A DNA stretch of 64,000 nt from an uncultured Lachnospiraceae bacterium (GTDB taxonomy: Bacteria; Bacillota; Clostridia; Lachnospirales; Lachnospiraceae), in assembly GCA_910578885.1 (NCBI GenBank), contig CAJTSH010000002.1, forward strand, positions 62,001-126,000. Direction: 5' to 3'. Of the stretch, positions 8,361-17,800 are shown in pieces. Numbering within the stretch: position 1 is the stretch's first letter; every line of letters starts with the position of its first letter. The notes under the pieces are model-generated. The model saw nothing but the letters and a program-made list of their open reading frames with translations, had not been told where the DNA came from and searched no databases. Made by a program: the position numbers and the translations under genes.

Positions 8361-8478
8361 CCTCCTAACGTATTTATTCTGCCAGGAGGTCGTACAAATG
8401 CTTCCTTCCGCCGGTATTAACCGGATCAAGTAATGAGGGTCGATAAAAATATCTCTCAGCCAAAGGCACCCCTAGCAA
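8361..8478 (-). promoter_or_regulatory. TPP (THI-box) riboswitch controlling thiT
   Basis: On the minus strand the aptamer (about 8474 to 8400) shows the hallmark order GGGGTGCC, GGCTGAGAG, ACCC, CTTGATCCGGTTAATACCGG and CGGAAGGA. Downstream, ACCTCCT (8390-8384) is complementary to the thiT Shine-Dalgarno AGGAGG (8366-8361), which lies 8 nt from the ATG. This suggests control of translation initiation by Shine-Dalgarno masking. No T-run terminator is seen. Confidence 0.93.
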
Positions 8479-8504
8479 GAATCATATTGATTTTACAGTG
8501 CCTA

Positions 8505-8533
8505 ATTATAATGTGTGGAGAGAGAAAAGTCAA
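8505..8533 (-). promoter_or_regulatory. Promoter of thiT
   Basis: On the minus strand TTGACT (-35), a 17-nt spacer and TATAAT (-10) lie about 30 nt before the riboswitch aptamer. It diverges from, and nearly abuts, the thiE promoter. Confidence 0.7.
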
Positions 8534-8546
8534 GAAAAAATTGTGC

Positions 8547-8575
8547 TTGCAAAAGAAAAAAAGATGTGCTACAGT
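8547..8575 (+). promoter_or_regulatory. Promoter of the thiEDWM operon
   Basis: TTGCAA (8547-8552), a 17-nt spacer and TACAGT (8570-8575), about 30 nt before thiE. No TPP aptamer is present on this strand, so the biosynthesis/salvage operon is not obviously under the same riboswitch as thiT. Confidence 0.6.
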
Positions 8576-8606
8576 CTAGTATATTCAGAAAGAACTGGAG
8601 GAAGCC

Positions 8607-9245
8607 ATGAGACCGGAATTTGATTGCACATTATATGTCTGTACTGATAGGAAGCTGATGAGCAGCGCTTCGGTGGAAGAATCTGTCGAGGCGGCAATCA
8701 GGGGCGGAGCAACCATGATACAGCTTCGGGATAAGGACGTGACAGGAAGAGAATTCTATGAGACCGCAGTGCGGTTGAAGCAGGTCACGGCCCGATATCA
8801 TATCCCGTTGATTATCAATGACCGGGTAGACATTGCAATGGCAGTCGATGCGGAAGGCGTGCATCTAGGGCAGAAAGATATGCCTGCCTCTGCAGCAAGG
8901 AAGCTTCTTGGCGAAGATAAGATCATAGGGGTATCGGCGGCGAAAGTAGAAGAGGTAAAGCTGGCATTGGAAGAAGGCGCAGATTATCTCGGTGTGGGGG
9001 CTATGTATGGAACTTCCACCAAGACAGATACCAGATCGGTGTCGATAGAAACTCTTGCACAGATCCGGCAGGAAGCAGAGATTCCGATTGTGGTAATCGG
9101 AGGGATTGGAAAGGACAATGCAATGAATTTCCGAAAGCTGGGGATAAACGGAATTGCGGTAGTTTCCTCGGTGATTGCGCAGCCGGATATAGAAGCGGCG
9201 GCAGCGGAGTTAAAGCAGATATTTCTTGGGAGAGAGGCGGTATGA
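8607..9245 (+). CDS. thiE: Thiamine phosphate synthase
   Basis: 212-residue TIM-barrel enzyme that joins HMP pyrophosphate and thiazole phosphate to make thiamine phosphate in the cytosol. Visible motifs are IQLRDKD near residue 38 (pyrophosphate/Mg), IINDRVDIA, GVHLGQKDMP, GVGAMYGTSTKTDT (phosphate loop) and VVIGGIG near 170. The length is normal for ThiE. The ATG follows CTGGAGGAAGCC. It heads a tight operon: its last codons overlap thiD by four bases (ATGA), and thiW and thiM follow. Confidence 0.95.
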   Translation: MRPEFDCTLYVCTDRKLMSSASVEESVEAAIRGGATMIQLRDKDVTGREFYETAVRLKQVTARYHIPLIINDRVDIAMAVDAEGVHLGQKDMPASAARKLLGEDKIIGVSAAKVEEVKLALEEGADYLGVGAMYGTSTKTDTRSVSIETLAQIRQEAEIPIVVIGGIGKDNAMNFRKLGINGIAVVSSVIAQPDIEAAAAELKQIFLGREAV

Positions 9246-10045
9246 AAACGGTATTGACAATTGCGGGAAGTGATTGCAGCGGCGGTGCCGGGATTCAGGC
9301 GGATATCAAGACGATAACGGCGCACAAGCTTTATGCCGCAAGTGCGGTAACGGCATTGACGGCACAGAATACAACCGGTGTATTTGGGATATCGGAGTGT
9401 ACGCCGGAGTTATTGCGAAGTCAACTGCATAGCGTGTTTTCGGACATTTTTCCGGATGCGGTCAAGATAGGAATGCTTGCGTCCTCGGCGTTGATAGAAG
9501 TCGTGGCAGATGCGTTAATGCAGTATCGTCCGCATAACATAGTCGTAGATCCTGTGATGATAGCGACCAGCGGAAATGATTTGCTGGAAATGCCGGCAAG
9601 GGAAGCGCTGAAAGAAAAGATTTTGCCGCTTGCGGATTTAATTACTCCGAATCTGCCGGAAGCAGAAACCCTTTGCGGGAGAAAATTAGTGACAGATCAG
9701 GAGATGGAAGCGGCGGCAAAAGAACTAAGTGAAGCTTACCGGGCGGCTGTGCTGATAAAGGGCGGGCACAGGGAGTATGGAGCCGATGATTTGCTCTGCG
9801 GGACGGAAGATGCCGTTTGGTTTCGGGGAAATCGGTTAGAGAATCCGAATACGCATGGAACTGGCTGTACGTTGTCTTCGGCGATTGCCTGCCGATTGGC
9901 AGAAGGGTATTCCATGGCAAAGAGTGTGCATCTTGCGAAAGAATATCTTACCGGAGCTATTCGGGCCGGGCTTGATCTGGGGAAAGGAAACGGTCCTCTT
10001 GAACATGGCTGGTGGCTTGAGATGCCATGGGATGCTGGCAAATAG
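9242..10045 (+). CDS. thiD: Hydroxymethylpyrimidine (phosphate) kinase
   Basis: 267 residues of the ribokinase-like ThiD family, which phosphorylates HMP to HMP-P and HMP-PP for thiamine synthesis. Substrate site near the N-terminus: AGSDCSGGAGIQADIKT. Middle: VVDPVMIATSGNDLL. ATP/anion-hole motif near residue 207: NTHGTGCTLSSAIA. The gene starts inside the thiE stop (4-bp overlap). About 200 nt with two hairpins separate it from thiW, so the second half of the operon may be separately controlled. Confidence 0.95.
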   Translation: MKTVLTIAGSDCSGGAGIQADIKTITAHKLYAASAVTALTAQNTTGVFGISECTPELLRSQLHSVFSDIFPDAVKIGMLASSALIEVVADALMQYRPHNIVVDPVMIATSGNDLLEMPAREALKEKILPLADLITPNLPEAETLCGRKLVTDQEMEAAAKELSEAYRAAVLIKGGHREYGADDLLCGTEDAVWFRGNRLENPNTHGTGCTLSSAIACRLAEGYSMAKSVHLAKEYLTGAIRAGLDLGKGNGPLEHGWWLEMPWDAGK

Positions 10046-10144
10046 AAAAGGGGCATCCGGCGTTAATTGTAAATAGACTTAAATTAGCTTGCGTGAAGCT
10101 GTTTTTGCTTCGCTTAAATATGTAAAACGTAACTTTTATGCAGG

Positions 10145-10207
10145 AAAGAAAGGGCATAAAAAGGGGGGCACCACCGCGGGCGCCGCTTCTTTTTGTGCCC
10201 TTTCTTT
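10145..10207 (+). promoter_or_regulatory. Long G/C-rich hairpin in the thiD-thiW gap
   Basis: AAAGAAAGGGCA (10145-10156) pairs perfectly with TGCCCTTTCTTT (10196-10207). Inside, AAAAAG pairs with CTTTTT around a GC-rich core. A smaller hairpin lies at about 10090-10120 (GCGTGAAGC/GCTTCGC). No T-run follows, so this is not a plain terminator. The core GGGGGGCACCACCGCGG only loosely recalls a T-box element and there is no specifier region. It may be an mRNA processing or attenuation element ahead of thiW. Confidence 0.4.
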
Positions 10208-10258
10208 GCAACGGTACAGCCTGAAGCAGAAAAAGATTGACATGAAATGGAGGATAAA

Positions 10259-10786
10259 ATGAAAACAACAAACATCAGAAAATTGACACTTGCAGGTATT
10301 TTTGTGGCGCTTTCCGTCGCAGGTTCCATGTTCCAGATTCCGGTATTGGGTTCAAAATGTGCGCCCGTGCAGCACTTGATGAACATTATGGGAGCGGTAT
10401 TTTTGGGACCGGGTTATGCGGTCTTTGCAGCCTTTGCATCCAGCCTGATTCGAAATCTTTTGGGACTGGGCACGCTTCTGGCGTTTCCGGGGAGCATGTG
10501 CGGCGCATTGCTGGCAGGACTGCTTTACAAATATTTCAAAGCGCTGCCGTTTGCTTATGTGGGGGAAGTGTTTGGGACAAGCATTATAGGCGGACTTCTG
10601 GCATTTCCGGTGGCGGCATATATTCTTGGAAGCGAGGTTGCGGTATTTGCATTTGTAGTACCGTTTCTTGTCAGCACTTGCGGCGGAACAATCATAGCAA
10701 TTATACTTGTTACGGCTTTGAAGAAGTCAGGCGTGATAGACCGCTTGCTGGAAAGCGGCGGGGGACACAGGACGGAGAGGGTTTGA
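10259..10786 (+). CDS. thiW: ThiW, S component of an ECF transporter for the thiazole precursor
   Basis: 175-residue hydrophobic protein with about five membrane segments. It matches the ThiW family in length and in the segments IPVLGSKCAPVQHLMNIMG and LGLGTLLAFPGSMCGALLAG. ThiW proteins are predicted to take up hydroxyethylthiazole with a shared ECF module. The ATG at 10259 is preferred because GGAGG lies seven bases upstream; the ATG at 10247 overlaps that site. It sits one base before thiM, which phosphorylates the same thiazole, so uptake and salvage are linked. Confidence 0.88.
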   Translation: MKTTNIRKLTLAGIFVALSVAGSMFQIPVLGSKCAPVQHLMNIMGAVFLGPGYAVFAAFASSLIRNLLGLGTLLAFPGSMCGALLAGLLYKYFKALPFAYVGEVFGTSIIGGLLAFPVAAYILGSEVAVFAFVVPFLVSTCGGTIIAIILVTALKKSGVIDRLLESGGGHRTERV

Positions 10787-10787
10787 C

Positions 10788-11648
10788 ATGAAGTGTTATC
10801 TAAAAGAGGTGCGGCGGAAAAGACCGCTGATACATTGTATCACAAATGTGGTAACGGTAAATGACTGTGCAAATCTTCTTTTGGCGGCGGGGGCTTCCCC
10901 GACGATGGCGCATCATCCGGCAGAAGTGGAGGAAGTGACTGCCGGATGTGATGCGCTGGTCTGTAATCTGGGAGCGACCGAAAGCTATGAGGCAATGGAA
11001 AAGGCGGTCGTAGTAAGCAATCGGTACGCTCATCCGGTTGTTATCGATCCGGTCGGGGCAGGAGGCAGCGGATTCCGCCGGGATTTTTTCCGGCATTTAT
11101 TGCAGGTGGGGCAAGCAGCGTGCATCAGAGGAAATGCATCTGAAATTCTGGCGCTGGCGGAAAATAAAAATACCGTTACGGGCGTGGACGGCGGGAATTG
11201 TCCGAAGCATTTAGCGGCTTTGGCGGCAAAGGAACTGGCAGAAAGGACGGGAAGCATTGTAATCGCATCAGGAGAGCGGGATGTTATAACGGACGGGAAA
11301 ACAACGTATCTCGTTGACAACGGAGATGTTTGGATGACAAAAATAACCGGGAGCGGCTGTATGTCATCTGCGCTTCTTGGTGCATATCTTGCGGCTGTGA
11401 ACGATATAATGGAACAAAGAAGTAAAAATGCCTTGCCGTCAGGTGTGGACAGGGAGGTTCTTGCGGCGTGCGCGGAAGCAGTGACAGTCATGGGTATTTG
11501 CGGAGAATTGGCAGCGGAAGAGTGCAGGGAATCCGGACAAGGCAGTATGCGCTTCCGAATGAGATTGATAGATAGATTGTTCGCACTGGGGGAAGAGAGC
11601 ATCATCTTAAAACAACAAATGATTAAAGCTGAGAGGCGAGAAAAATAA
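10788..11648 (+). CDS. thiM: Hydroxyethylthiazole kinase
   Basis: 286 residues of the ribokinase-like ThiM family, which makes thiazole phosphate for ThiE from salvaged thiazole. The N-terminus reads RPLIHCITNVVTVNDCAN with the substrate region LLAAGASPTMAHHPAEVEE. VIDPVGAGGSGFRR follows at about residue 85, and the ATP-site KITGSGCMSSALLGAYL near 186. It starts two bases after thiW. With thiE, thiD and thiW it forms a salvage route that makes thiamine phosphate from imported thiazole and an HMP source; no thiC or thiG is present here. Confidence 0.94.
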   Translation: MKCYLKEVRRKRPLIHCITNVVTVNDCANLLLAAGASPTMAHHPAEVEEVTAGCDALVCNLGATESYEAMEKAVVVSNRYAHPVVIDPVGAGGSGFRRDFFRHLLQVGQAACIRGNASEILALAENKNTVTGVDGGNCPKHLAALAAKELAERTGSIVIASGERDVITDGKTTYLVDNGDVWMTKITGSGCMSSALLGAYLAAVNDIMEQRSKNALPSGVDREVLAACAEAVTVMGICGELAAEECRESGQGSMRFRMRLIDRLFALGEESIILKQQMIKAERREK

Positions 11649-11741
11649 AAAAAGTGCTCCAAAATCCTAAAGAAATTCCGGCAATTTGACGATATTATGA
11701 TATAGAAGCGGCATATCATAAGCTTTTTTGCCGAAAACCGG

Positions 11742-11805
11742 TTGCGTAGACCGGGGAAATGCCATATAATTATATCTATAACGAAGCAGACAATACTGTC
11801 TGCTT
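11742..11805 (+). promoter_or_regulatory. Promoter and 5'-end stem-loop of the giant surface-protein gene
   Basis: TTGCGT (11742-11747), a 17-nt spacer and TATAAT (11765-11770) form a clear sigma-A promoter. The predicted transcript begins just before a perfect 8-bp stem-loop (AAGCAGAC/GTCTGCTT, 11784-11805), the kind of 5' hairpin that can protect an mRNA end. I looked for a c-di-GMP riboswitch here and did not find the consensus. Confidence 0.65.
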
Positions 11806-11862
11806 TATCTGACAGATATAAGAAACATTTTGGATAGAATTCGGGTATAGGAGATGATTAGT

Positions 11863-14800
11863 ATGCAAAGAAACAAGGATGTTGGAAAAAGAATACTTGG
11901 ATTACTGTTGACAATCTGCTTGGTGACAGGGATGATACCGGCGATGCCGGCGAGGGCGGCGGCGCCGGACAATGTGAAGATTACGTTGTACACGGACAGT
12001 ACCCGCAGTACGGTGGTGGATCCAGAGTCAACATATACGTACGATGGTACAGCAAAACAACCCTATGTTGTTGTGGGGCAGGATGGTGTAGAACTGTCGC
12101 AGAACGGCAACTATTTGGTGAATTATTTGGGAAATATAAATGCCGGAACGGCAGTTATTAAAATAACTGGAAACGGGTGGGAAGAGGATAAAGAATTCAA
12201 AATTAATCCGATGCAGATTAATTTTGTTGCAACCACCTGCCAAGATACAGAAGGGGCAAGCAATATACCGTATTGCTATTACACTGGTTCCAGCGTCAGA
12301 CCGGTGATTACCGGAGTGACGGGAATGCTCTCGAACGGTCAGACCGTGACGCTGGGGAGTGCGGATTATACGATTACCTCTATAAATGATACGAATGCAT
12401 GTACAGATACAAACAGTCAGGTGGCGCCTCGTTATACAGTCAATTTGACAGGGAATTATGCCTATGCGCCAGATGTAAGTCCGGCTACGGTTCGTTACAG
12501 GATTTACTATAACATGAATGATGTCACAGTAGATGATATTTCGGGAGTTGTTTATAACGGAGCGGAGCAGAGACCGACGGATAAGGTCAAGCTGACAAAT
12601 ACGAGATTTACCAGTGACAATGTAACAGCCGATGCTCAATGGGCGAACAATGTCAATGCAGGGGAAGCAACATTGGCTCTGACGGGAACCGGTCTGTACA
12701 AAGGGCAGATTACCAAAAATTTTACAATTGAGCGGGCAAACATAGCGGATGCGACTGTGGAGTTTGATCAGAATCCGCCGGTTTATGACTATACAGGGTC
12801 TGAGATATTGATGGCAGATCATGTGAAGGTTTATTTTGGAACAAATTTAGTGCCGGCTTCGAATTATACCATTCAAAAGCTGAGCGGAACGGATCCTGGT
12901 CCTGCTACAATTCAATTAGTGGGTATCAATAACCTGACAGGAACAAAATCGGCTACGTACCAGATTGCATATAGAGTTTCGGACTGTACATATGAGACGG
13001 AACTGGAATATACCGCAGCAAAAAATGTGCCGTCTTTAACAGTGAAGGACGGCAGGGGACAGACAATCAATCCGTCCATGTATACGGTCACATATTATAA
13101 TGCACCGGCAACAGAAGGCGGACCTTTATACCAAAACAGCGATAAGATAGCCGAACCGACAGCAATGGGGCTGTATTACATTAGAATAGAAGGAGATGGC
13201 AGTAAAAATTGTCTGGGTACCTTGGGAACGGAAGATGCCCCCTTGTCTTTTCGGATTGTCGGAGCAAATCTTGACAAACTGAAGTATAAGATTCTGGGTA
13301 TTGACTATATCGGTTCAATTACGCGCCCCTATGACGGAAAATCTCATTATTCAGCTATGACGGATGTTACAGTAATTAACGGCGAATCTGCTTTGGTGAA
13401 GGGAACTGATTTTGATGTTGAGGTTTATGGGGATGAAGGTTGTACTACAGAGCCTTTGACCGCAAAAGATTGTGTGAATGCGGGCACCTACTATATTAAA
13501 GTGACCGGAAAGGAAGGGAGCGCTTACGAAGGTTCCTCCAAAATTTTGGTATATAATATAAGGGCAATTAGCGCAACGGTAAATAGTATTGTTGTACAGC
13601 CGCAAATCTATATAGGCGGTGCGGTTATTCCGTCAAAGGATGACATTGAGGTGAAAATAACAGCAAATGGTTCGGTTATAACCGTAGATCCGGAGGATTA
13701 TGACTTCACCTGTTCAAACAATACGGCTGTTGGGACTGCTAACATTACTGTTACACTGAAAAGGAATTATACCGGACAGGGAACGGGAACTTTTATAATC
13801 CGGGGAAAGAAAATAAATGAGTGTTCTATTACAACCACGCCGGCAGCGGATGCAAGCGGCGTTATAAACTTTGTATATAATGGAAGCCCTCAGAAGCCGA
13901 CGGTTACAGTAATGTCAGAAGACCGCCGGTTGACGGAAGGGAAGGAATATGAGGTTCATTATTACAACAGCAGTAATTTTATACCGGCAAATGAGATTAC
14001 CGGACGGACAGATGCGGGAGAATGCTACGTTGTAGTGAAAGGAAAGGGCGCATTTGCAAATGAGGACGGAGATTGGAGCCAGAAATTTAAAGTGAGTCCG
14101 AAACCGCTTACGTCATTACCTGAGGGTTCATTTACAGCAGCAAACCGGGATTATAGTGAGACGCAAGTGACGCCAGAGGTTACCGTAATGGACGGAAGCA
14201 CAATGCTGGTGAAGGATAAGGATTATACATTGGTCGGCTTGTTTTTGAATGAGGATTGTACGACATCAGTGCCGAATGGAACTTCGGGAAGGGTATATGT
14301 CCGAATTCAAGGAAAGGGTAATTATGACTCTAATTCATACCTTGTGACCCAGTTCTATATCGGAAATGATATTTCTACGTTGGTGTCTTCCATTGATGTG
14401 CCGGGGAATCTGACATATGACGGAGCTTCGAAGTATAGCACGATTAACACTGCGCTGAAAGTGTATCGTGCCAACGGAGAGGAGCTTGACCGCACAAGGT
14501 ATGATATTAAATATTATGCAGATCGGGCGCATACCAGGCCGATTACCGATGCGAGTAGTGAGTTTACAAATGCCGGAACCATTTATATTGGAATTGAAGG
14601 AAAGAACGGTTATTATGGATCGTTCGACGGAAGCTGTGTGATTACGCCAAGAAGCATTGCTACACTAGAGGGAAGCGTAACGGGTACTTACGCTTACACG
14701 GGAAGCGCAGTAGAGCCGGTGATTGCAAGCGGAAGCGGGGACGGTATTACTTTGGTCGATCCGAATTTTGCTACCGGAAGATATACTCTGACAGAGAATG

Positions 14801-17800
14801 ATTACCGAGTTGTTGAATATATAGATAATACAAGTGCAGGGACGGCGCGGATTATTCTGGCTGGAAAGGGAAATTATGGCGGAAATAAGACGGTTTCATT
14901 CACAATTCAAAAAAGTGATTTGAATAATTTGCCGCTTCTGGATGTGAAGGTTGGGGAAGCGACCTATACCAGCCGGAAGCAGCTGCCGAGCGTGACGGTT
15001 ACTTATGGCGACAACAGTATGGCGCTGGTTCCGGAGAAGGATATTGTATTAGAATATTATACAGATGCAAATTATCAGTTCGCTGCACAGGACAAAGACC
15101 TGACAAATGCGGGAGAGACGTATGTTAAGATTTCGGGACAGGGAAATTATACGGGCGTGCTGCTCACTGCAACATTAAAAGAAAAGAATAAATTTACCAT
15201 TAAGCCACGCGACATCAGTGAAACGATTGTAAGTCTGGAAGGGCAGACCTATGTATATAGCGACGTTTTGACAGCTTCTAAGATTCCGGACTTTACGGTG
15301 CGTTATCAGTATGCGCAGGGAAGCTACTATACGCTTCAGATGGGCTATGATTACACCATTAATCCAACGAGAAAGGATTATACAATTGGTGAGACACAGC
15401 TTGAAATAGAGGCAAATGCAGCAAATTTATCCGGTAATTTTACTGCTTCTAAGACAGTGACATATTATTATTGCGGTAATATGGATAATAAAGCGAATGA
15501 AGTTTCGATTTTAGGAGTGGATGATGAGGTAGAATATGTTGATACCATTGGTCAGATGGGTCAGACATTTCCGTCAATTGTAGTAAGAGACAGTAAGGGT
15601 CAGACGATTGATTCGAGCTGTTATACGGTTACTTACTCAAATAATAAGAATGTTGGTCTTGCGACAATAAGCATTCAAGGCAGGGCAGAAAGATTCTGGA
15701 CGGGAACCTATGTACACACATTTAAGATTAAAGGTAATATTTCCGAGGCAGAGGTGGTGATACCGGATCAGGTCTATCTCGGAAGGGAATATACGGCAGA
15801 AGACATTCAGAATATGCAGGTAACCTGTCATGGTTATACACTTCAAAAAGACAGGGATTACACGATATCAATTACGAATGGAACAAATGCTTCCTTAAAG
15901 TCGGCAGGAACAGCGGCGCCGACGGTTACACTTACCGGAACAGGCGATTTCTTCTCTGGCAAGACGGATACCAAGAAAGAAACATTCTCTATTAAGTACG
16001 ACATCAACAGTGTAGATTTGAAAATTGCGAAGATTCCGGAGCAGATTTATACCGGAAGCCCACTGGAGCCGGAAGTGACGGTTACGTACGAGAAACCGGA
16101 TCATACGATTGCAACACTGGAAAATGGCAAGGACTTTGAAGTACAGTATTTTAATAATATAAATGTATCGGCAGAAAACGGCGTGCGCGGGCCATATGCA
16201 GTTATTACCGCAAGAGATGACGGACTGCTGATGGGCGGCAGCCGGACAGCTTCGTTCGCAATCGGTAAAGTGGATCTGGCGTCTGAGGAACATGGCTATG
16301 AAATTAAAGATCTGGCAGAAGAGTATTATTATACAGGAGCTGCAATCCGTCCAACTGTTACGGTACAGGATAAAACGGGAGCCGTATTGGATCCTTCGAA
16401 TTACAGTATAATTTGTGAGAGTGCAAGCTGGGAAGCCGGCAATACAGTTACGCTCAGAGTAGTCGGCAAAAATAATTATTATAACGAAATTTCTGCAAAG
16501 TTTAAGATTGTAAAGAGAAGCCTGTCAAATGCGGCGAATCAGGTGGAAGCGGTAATTGACGACCTGACTTATAACGGAATGGAGCAGAGACCGTCATTCA
16601 AAGTCACGTTTGAAGATTATAATTTGGACGCCAACGGAAAAGGCAGGACACAGACGTTGGTAGAAGGCCGCGATTATCAGATTCTGGGCTACTATAACAA
16701 TAAGGATGCGGGAGAAGGAAGCGATTACAATTATGAGAGCGGACCGTATGTAAAAATAGCAGCATTAAGCGGCAAGAGTATTGAAGGCGAACGATATATA
16801 CCGTTTACAATTAAGCCCAAGGAAATGGATGCTCTGTATTATTCCAGAGTAGAAAATGTTACTTATGAGACGGGCAAGAACGAATATAAGCCTCCGGTTA
16901 CAGTGAAGATATCTGCCGGAAGCGAAGCGCCGTTGGAAGCGGATTATGACTATACGATTAAATATTATAACAATACGGGAGCGGCAGCCGCAAATAATAC
17001 GGTTGGACCGTATATAGAGATTAGCGCATACAGCCATAACTTTAACGGAACCCATATCATACCGTTCTCTATTTTGGAAAAGGATATTACAGGGGAAGAG
17101 TTTACGGTAACGCTTCGGGAGACGTCCGGTGACATTAAGTTTGATGACAAAAAATGGAATTATCCGGATCCGCCGGCAGCGGGAGGCGCTTATGTTCCAA
17201 AGGTAATTTTGACTGACAACAGCGATCCTGAGAATCCGATTGACTTGACGGAAAACGATTATCAGGTGGATTATGCAAATAATAATGCAGTCGGAACAGC
17301 GACAATCACGATAAAAGCCAGAAGTAACTATACGGGAACAAGAATCGTAAGATTCACAATCGGAACGCTGTTTGATTTTACAAATGTTTCCATTAATCAG
17401 GGGAACTCACCAGTCAATGACAGCTTTGAACCTACAACGTATAACGGCAGAATGCAAAAACCGGCGGATATATTGGTGAAACGTATTGTGGATCCGGTCG
17501 CAGAGCTGACGGAAGGGGTAGAGTACGAAATCCGTTACTATTCGGATGAAGCTTGTGAAAGACCGGTCCCTGACGTAAGCGTGGTAAATGCAGGAACATA
17601 TTACGTGAAAATTTCCGGTCTTCCGTCCGGCGGATACATCGGAGACATTGTGATTCCGTATACGATTAAGCAGAAGAGCGTGAACTCGGCGGATGTTATT
17701 GTAGATGAGATTCCGGATCAGTATTATGGAGGCGGTAATGTCCGTCCGGCGGTTCGTCTGTCGGATAAGACGACCGGCTTAGAGATACCGAACAGTGCAT

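Noticed and set aside
10141..10207. T-box riboswitch ahead of thiW
   Set aside because: GGCACCACCGCGG loosely recalls the T-box sequence, but the specifier stem, AGTA region and terminator are absent and the region is too short.
11649..11862. c-di-GMP riboswitch upstream of the giant surface protein
   Set aside because: Such genes are sometimes controlled in this way, but neither the type I nor type II consensus core is present; only a promoter and a simple 5' hairpin are seen.
12028..12822. 264-codon minus-strand ORF inside the giant protein gene
   Set aside because: Shadow of a repetitive coding frame; no ribosome site, odd composition, and the plus frame has a signal peptide and clear repeated domains.
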